Source: a virus. Taken from it: DNA of 25,601 bases. A program made the translations under genes and the position numbers. The stretch is taken from IMG/VR virus record IMGVR_UViG_3300035698_014733, positions 1-25,601 of that record; one strand, 5' to 3'. This document shows positions 21,826 through 25,601 of this stretch, in pieces; position 1 is the stretch's first letter, and the number at the start of each line of letters is the position of its first letter. The notes beneath the pieces were generated by a model. It searched no databases and was not told where the DNA came from. It was given only the letters and a program-made list of their open reading frames with translations.

Positions 21826-23355
21826 ATGAAAAATTACGTACCAACAACGTTGGGCCAATATTTAAATGAAAGTAAATCTATTACATTAAGACGAAAGTAC
21901 GGAGATAAAAAACCTGTAACAGTAGGAACTAATGCTCCTTTAAGAAATCAGATATTATCTTATGTATCTGAAAGCGTAAAGGTAAGTAGATCAAACTTAA
22001 GAAAATTTATTGTGGGCTTAAACGAAGGCAAAGCAAATTCTGCTGCAGCAAGTATGTGGATAAAAAGGAATGCTAAATATTTTGATATTTTTGAAAGTAA
22101 AACTAATAAAGTTGTTTATTATAAACTTTCAAAATTAGGAAAAACATTAGTAGGAAGATTTGCTCCATTAGTTGAAAATGAAGAAAATGAAAGAAAATTA
22201 CTTGGTGAAAAGGCTAAGTATGATTTCGTAGATAAAGGAAAACCTGGAATCTTTGATGAAGATTCAGAAGAAGAACTTGATGAAGATGAAGAACTCGCTG
22301 AATCTAAAAAAGAAAAAATTAAGAGAATCGTTGAAAATATCAGAGCTAATAATAAATTATCTAAGAATATACTTCTTGAAGCTAAGGATGACGATGACGA
22401 AGAAGATAAAGATGATGACGAAGATGAAAAAGATGAATTATCTGATGAAGATTTAGATTCTGATGATGAAGCTGCTGATGATGAAGCTGCTGATGCTACT
22501 GATGACGAAGTAATTGACGATGACAATGATGTTCCAGATGGTGCTGAACATGTTGATTCAGATGTTGATGATGAAGAAAGAGTAGAAATAACTGAATTTA
22601 TTATTACTGTTGATGATCCCGAATCAGCAATTGCTGAATTAGGAGAATTAGGAGTTGATGCTGAAAAAGTTACTGCTGAGGATAGCGAACTTGAAGGTGG
22701 AGATTCAGATTTAGAAGGTGATACTTTAGGCGATGATCTAGAAGGTGGCGATTTAGAAGATGTTGATGTTGACGGAGCTAATTTAGGCGATGAAGATGAA
22801 TTTGATTTAAGCTTAGATGGTGAAATTGAAGGTGAAGAAGAACCAGTTGGAGAATTAGAAGGTGAAGTTGAAGAAGCAGAAGATGAAACAGATGAATTAA
22901 TTGATGTTGAAGATGTTGAAGATACAGAAGGCGGCGCTAAACCTGCTGATGAATTAGTTGATGTTGGAGATGATGAATTAGAAGATATAGAACCTGATAT
23001 GGTAGACGATGAACCAGCAATAGATGCTGAAGAATCAGATGATTTAGGTGGTGAAGAATTTGAAGAAGATCAAATTAAAGTTTCGGCTGAAAATTGGGAT
23101 GTTCTAAGAGGATGGCTAGAAGATAAAGGAGTTGATATTGCTGATTTATTTGGTGGAGATATTGAAGTAGAAGGCGAAGAAGGAGAAGTAGAAGACGATA
23201 TCAATTTTGATGATCTAGAAGATATGGATTTAGATGATGAAACTGGTGATGACGATGTCAAAACAGATGATGACGATGATGCAGATAAGGACGAAGATGA
23301 TGCAGATAAGGATGATGACGAAGATAAGGACGAAGATGATGACAAGGATGAATAA
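21826..23355 (+). CDS. hyperacidic protein with N-terminal winged-helix domain
   Basis: A 509-residue protein. Residues 1-20 contain TLGQYLNES, another targeting-like N-E motif. About 35-110 form a winged-helix-like domain: helices LRNQILSYVSES and SNLRKFIVGL, then the wing VYYKLSKLGKTLVGRF. From about 140 to the end the protein is dominated by Asp and Glu, with a short structured island at about 250-280 and another near 420-445, ending in a nearly pure D/E/K run. Acidic, low-complexity proteins made in the head region act as scaffold in T4 (gp22) or as charge-balancing internal proteins. Scaffold is plausible, while a DNA-binding head with an acidic tail is an alternative. It stands directly behind the best promoter-like box. 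Confidence 0.65.
   Translation: MKNYVPTTLGQYLNESKSITLRRKYGDKKPVTVGTNAPLRNQILSYVSESVKVSRSNLRKFIVGLNEGKANSAAASMWIKRNAKYFDIFESKTNKVVYYKLSKLGKTLVGRFAPLVENEENERKLLGEKAKYDFVDKGKPGIFDEDSEEELDEDEELAESKKEKIKRIVENIRANNKLSKNILLEAKDDDDEEDKDDDEDEKDELSDEDLDSDDEAADDEAADATDDEVIDDDNDVPDGAEHVDSDVDDEERVEITEFIITVDDPESAIAELGELGVDAEKVTAEDSELEGGDSDLEGDTLGDDLEGGDLEDVDVDGANLGDEDEFDLSLDGEIEGEEEPVGELEGEVEEAEDETDELIDVEDVEDTEGGAKPADELVDVGDDELEDIEPDMVDDEPAIDAEESDDLGGEEFEEDQIKVSAENWDVLRGWLEDKGVDIADLFGGDIEVEGEEGEVEDDINFDDLEDMDLDDETGDDDVKTDDDDDADKDEDDADKDDDEDKDEDDDKDE
23278..23352 (+). repeat. 21-base tandem repeat in the acidic C-terminus
   Basis: The unit GATGCAGATAAGGACGAAGA is repeated with changes from 23278 and 23299 and a degenerate third copy to 23352. 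It encodes Asp/Glu/Lys repeats. Such runs vary by slippage. Confidence 0.6.
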
Positions 23356-23364
23356 TACAGAAAT

Positions 23365-23985
23365 ATGGAAAGTAGAAAATGTCCTTTTTGCGAATATGAT
23401 GAAGCTTGGCCTAAAACTAATTCTGAGGGAAAACACGTTATAAAGTGTAAAGTATGTAATGCAGAAGGACCTCCAGCAAATACTTATGAGGCAGCAGTAA
23501 CAAAATGGAATGGATTATTATCTGAATTAGAAGGTGATGAATTTAAAGAAAGATTAGATGAATTTGTTAATCCATACGACAAAATAGGTGAAATGATGTT
23601 AAAGAAAATGAAAGTTCCTTTATTATTCAAAAAAGGAAAAACGAAGGATGAAACAAATCAAAAAGATGTTGAAAAAATGAAAACTGGACGAATGAAGGTA
23701 ATGGATTATAAAGAATATGCTAATTTAACTGAAAATGCTGTTGGTGGAGTAAGTGCTCCAATGGCTACATTGGCTAATACACCGGGTGTAGGAAGTGCTG
23801 TTCCAGCGCAAGGAAATATGACTGATACAGGTTCAGGTGATTCTTGGGGCACAGTTAATAAAAAACCTTATACTCAAGGAAAAGAAGAAAAGAAAAATGA
23901 AACTAAGAAACAGAAAAAAGAGAAAGGAAAAAAGAAGAAATATCGTATAGCTTCATATAATGAATTTGCCAATAAAATAAATTAA
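23365..23985 (+). CDS. Lar-like zinc-finger protein with basic, targeting-like C-terminus
   Basis: A 206-residue protein. Residues 4-50 are a Cys4 zinc ribbon: Cys6 and Cys9 (CPFCEYDEAW), Cys28 and Cys31 (CKVCNAEGPPANTYEAAVTK), then W48-N49. The CPFC...C-x-x-C-x-x-x-GP...EAV...WN layout is that of the Lar restriction-alleviation family of phage and prophage proteins. Residues 113-124 include DYKEYANLTEN, a hydrophobic linker rich in Ala/Gly/Pro follows, then a very basic stretch (about 165-195), and the end reads SYNEFANKIN. Both flanking motifs resemble the T4 capsid-targeting peptide (MKTYQEFIAE). A head-packaged, injected antirestriction protein is a reasonable hypothesis but only inferred. 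It starts 9 bases after the acidic gene and ends 4 bases before the tail-fibre gene. Confidence 0.65.
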   Translation: MESRKCPFCEYDEAWPKTNSEGKHVIKCKVCNAEGPPANTYEAAVTKWNGLLSELEGDEFKERLDEFVNPYDKIGEMMLKKMKVPLLFKKGKTKDETNQKDVEKMKTGRMKVMDYKEYANLTENAVGGVSAPMATLANTPGVGSAVPAQGNMTDTGSGDSWGTVNKKPYTQGKEEKKNETKKQKKEKGKKKKYRIASYNEFANKIN

Positions 23986-23989
23986 TAAC

Positions 23990-25601
23990 ATGCATAAAGA
24001 ATATACAAACAAATTTGTTTCGGATAAAGTTGATGTAGCACTAACTTATATAGATTCATATATAGATTCTAACATTTTAGAAGAACTTGTAGAAAGATCT
24101 ATTTATATTGAAACAACTGGATCAGATAAAACAGGAGATGGAAGTATAACTAATCCATTTGCAACACTAAAAAGGGCTATACAGGATATAAAGAAAAATA
24201 TAAAAGCAGATATTTATATTTATATTGGTGCTGGAACTTATACATATAATGGAGATTTAAAAGAACTTCAAAATAAGATATTTTTTGATAATTCTGGATT
24301 AAAAATTTATGGTACTATGACTAATGTAGTATCTGGATTAACTATTAATGGAGCTGGTGGAGATCATTGGTGGCATTATGATATTGATGTTTCTGCTTGG
24401 ATAGATGACCAGTATTCAGGTTTATTGTTTGGAAAAACTAATATAGTTGATGAAGCTGCATATCCTATTATATCTAATGATGCATCTACACTAAAGATTC
24501 CGGCAATATATCAAACTACAGAGACTGATATTTGGGATTGGGAAACAGTATTTACAGTAAGCGGAAGATATAATATAGATAGTTTAAATATTCCGGGTAA
24601 TGGAAGAGTAACAATAATTAATTGTAGTTTTAATATAGTTGATGAATTTCAAAATTTAGGAAGAAAAACTTTTGGTGTTGAATTAAGATGGGTAAGATGT
24701 AAATTTTACACAGAAGTTAATAAAGAAATACATAGCTCATATACAGATGATAATTCAGAATATTGTAGATTTACTACATGTGTATTTGATACATCTTTAG
24801 GATCTTCTGCTCAACCTCCAATAAGATCTGATAATGGGAAAATGTTTAATTGTTTAGTTAGATGTGTAACTACTCCTACATCCAATAATACAGGAATAGT
24901 GGTAAGAGGAGATACGATGCAATTAATAAACTGTGCAGTCAAAAATTTTGCTAGAGGGGTAACTCCTATATGGGATGGGATATTATCATTGGCAGGAACT
25001 TTAGGAACATTTGATTGCGGAACAGCATTATCTTTATCTGATTCTGGGTCAATATTTTTAGTTGAAACTTTTATATTAGATAACGTTGATTATTTATTTA
25101 ATAGTAGTTTAGCTATTAAAAGAATTAATATTAATATTCCTACAGCCTTTATACTTTCAGATTTAAATAAAACATATAGAGTTCCTATTGCTGGGGGTAC
25201 TTGGGATAAATATTCTATGAGTCTTGGTACTAATACATTAGGAAATACTGTACAAGATATTGATGATGAAGTTCTTATTTTATTACCTAACGAATATTTG
25301 AACAGAGAATATAGTAAAAAAGCTACTTTAATAAATGATGCTTCAACTGCTATCGCTATTGGTAATAAAAATATGAATACATCTTTAAATTTATCTTTTA
25401 ATTGTGATAGAGGAGCTGATTCGTTAAAGGGCTCAGTATCAATACTTAATAAAAATGGTAATGATTTTGTATTTACAGATACAAGTTTAGGAGACGATAT
25501 TGGTTTAACATATGAACCTTCAACAAATGGAGATCATATTACTTTAGTATGTACTTTAGATAGTACTGGAACTGATGCATCAATGTCTTATGATATTGAA
25601 A
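23990..25601 (+). CDS. beta-helix tail fibre or tailspike (3' end outside window)
   Basis: The frame is open from ATG 23990 to the window end (537 residues seen). After a short helical N-terminus, residues 48-68 contain the SDKTGDGSITNPFATLKRAI signature that opens pectate-lyase-like parallel beta-helix proteins in many phages, followed by IYIYIGAGTY and further strand-turn repeats (LKIYGTM, LTINGAGG, VTIINCSF, MQLINCAVKN). Such trimeric helices form receptor-binding or polysaccharide-degrading spikes. No catalytic residues can be assigned because enzyme and fibre classes share the scaffold. The last part (about 460-537) looks like an Ig-like or jelly-roll domain. It is the first obvious virion surface gene after the internal-protein genes. 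Confidence 0.72.
   Translation, partial: MHKEYTNKFVSDKVDVALTYIDSYIDSNILEELVERSIYIETTGSDKTGDGSITNPFATLKRAIQDIKKNIKADIYIYIGAGTYTYNGDLKELQNKIFFDNSGLKIYGTMTNVVSGLTINGAGGDHWWHYDIDVSAWIDDQYSGLLFGKTNIVDEAAYPIISNDASTLKIPAIYQTTETDIWDWETVFTVSGRYNIDSLNIPGNGRVTIINCSFNIVDEFQNLGRKTFGVELRWVRCKFYTEVNKEIHSSYTDDNSEYCRFTTCVFDTSLGSSAQPPIRSDNGKMFNCLVRCVTTPTSNNTGIVVRGDTMQLINCAVKNFARGVTPIWDGILSLAGTLGTFDCGTALSLSDSGSIFLVETFILDNVDYLFNSSLAIKRININIPTAFILSDLNKTYRVPIAGGTWDKYSMSLGTNTLGNTVQDIDDEVLILLPNEYLNREYSKKATLINDASTAIAIGNKNMNTSLNLSFNCDRGADSLKGSVSILNKNGNDFVFTDTSLGDDIGLTYEPSTNGDHITLVCTLDSTGTDASMSYDIE

Noticed and set aside
22119-22526. Open minus-strand frame coding for a Ser-rich protein; a similar one at 23070-23345
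   Set aside because: These are the complements of the GAT/GAA codon runs of the acidic protein (antisense Ser codons), with no signals of their own.
1-25601. tRNA genes and CRISPR arrays
   Set aside because: No cloverleaf with a T-loop GTTCRA core or evenly spaced repeats was seen by eye; a tRNA search program was not available.

Overview
The window is part of a large, very AT-rich (roughly 30% GC by eye), tailed-phage genome of the T4 superfamily, most likely infecting a Bacteroidetes host. The T4-like character comes from a gp32-type single-stranded DNA binding protein, a DnaG-type primase, a UvsY-like protein, a UvsW-type helicase, a RuvC-like resolvase, late-promoter-like TATA boxes in front of several transcription units, and head-protein sequences resembling T4 capsid-targeting peptides. 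The Bacteroidetes host is inferred from the near absence of Shine-Dalgarno sequences (A-rich leaders instead), a secreted Tyr/Ser-rich protein typical of that phylum on the minus strand, and a Bacteroidetes-type promoter in front of it. Nearly all genes are on the plus strand, packed with 1 to 13 base overlaps.

Layout. 1-620: RuvC-like nuclease (start just outside the window). 778-2841: small genes around an amidase endolysin; two carry an N-terminal FERGxDPKxxLGxG tag and two look frameshifted. 2831-6343: a protein with a hydrophobic segment, then three nucleotidyltransferase-type enzymes in a row (HxGH cytidylyltransferase fold, Pol-beta fold, ATP-grasp-unrelated DNA/RNA-ligase fold). 6473-13908: replication and recombination module (gp32-like SSB, primase, UvsY-like, UvsW) invaded by a GIY-YIG homing endonuclease and by a split intein. 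13995-16309: two unknown genes, a terminator, the minus-strand secreted protein, and a second GIY-YIG endonuclease. 16382-23985: head or internal-protein region with a DUF6582-type protein, three more FERG-tagged small proteins, a second ligase-like enzyme fused to a degenerate HxGH domain, a coiled-coil protein, a hyperacidic winged-helix protein and a Lar-like zinc-finger protein. 23990-end: the start of a beta-helix tail fibre or tailspike.

The outstanding element is the UvsW gene. It is broken in two exactly inside its DExH (Walker B) motif. The upstream half ends in an N-intein of 101 residues, the downstream half starts with a C-intein of 38 residues, and between them lies a free-standing homing endonuclease of the Vsr-like/PD-(D/E)XK type with its own promoter-like box. 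Trans-splicing would restore a helicase of about 510 residues with an intact DECHH motif. This is the 'fractured gene' arrangement known from metagenomic split inteins, here in a recombination helicase.

A second theme is a set of short peptide tags. Five small unrelated proteins share FERGxDPKxxLGxG near the N-terminus, and several larger proteins carry Y-x-x-[FYIL]-...-N-E motifs like the T4 internal-protein targeting peptide. Together they suggest a family of proteins packaged in, or processed by, the prohead. This last point is inference.
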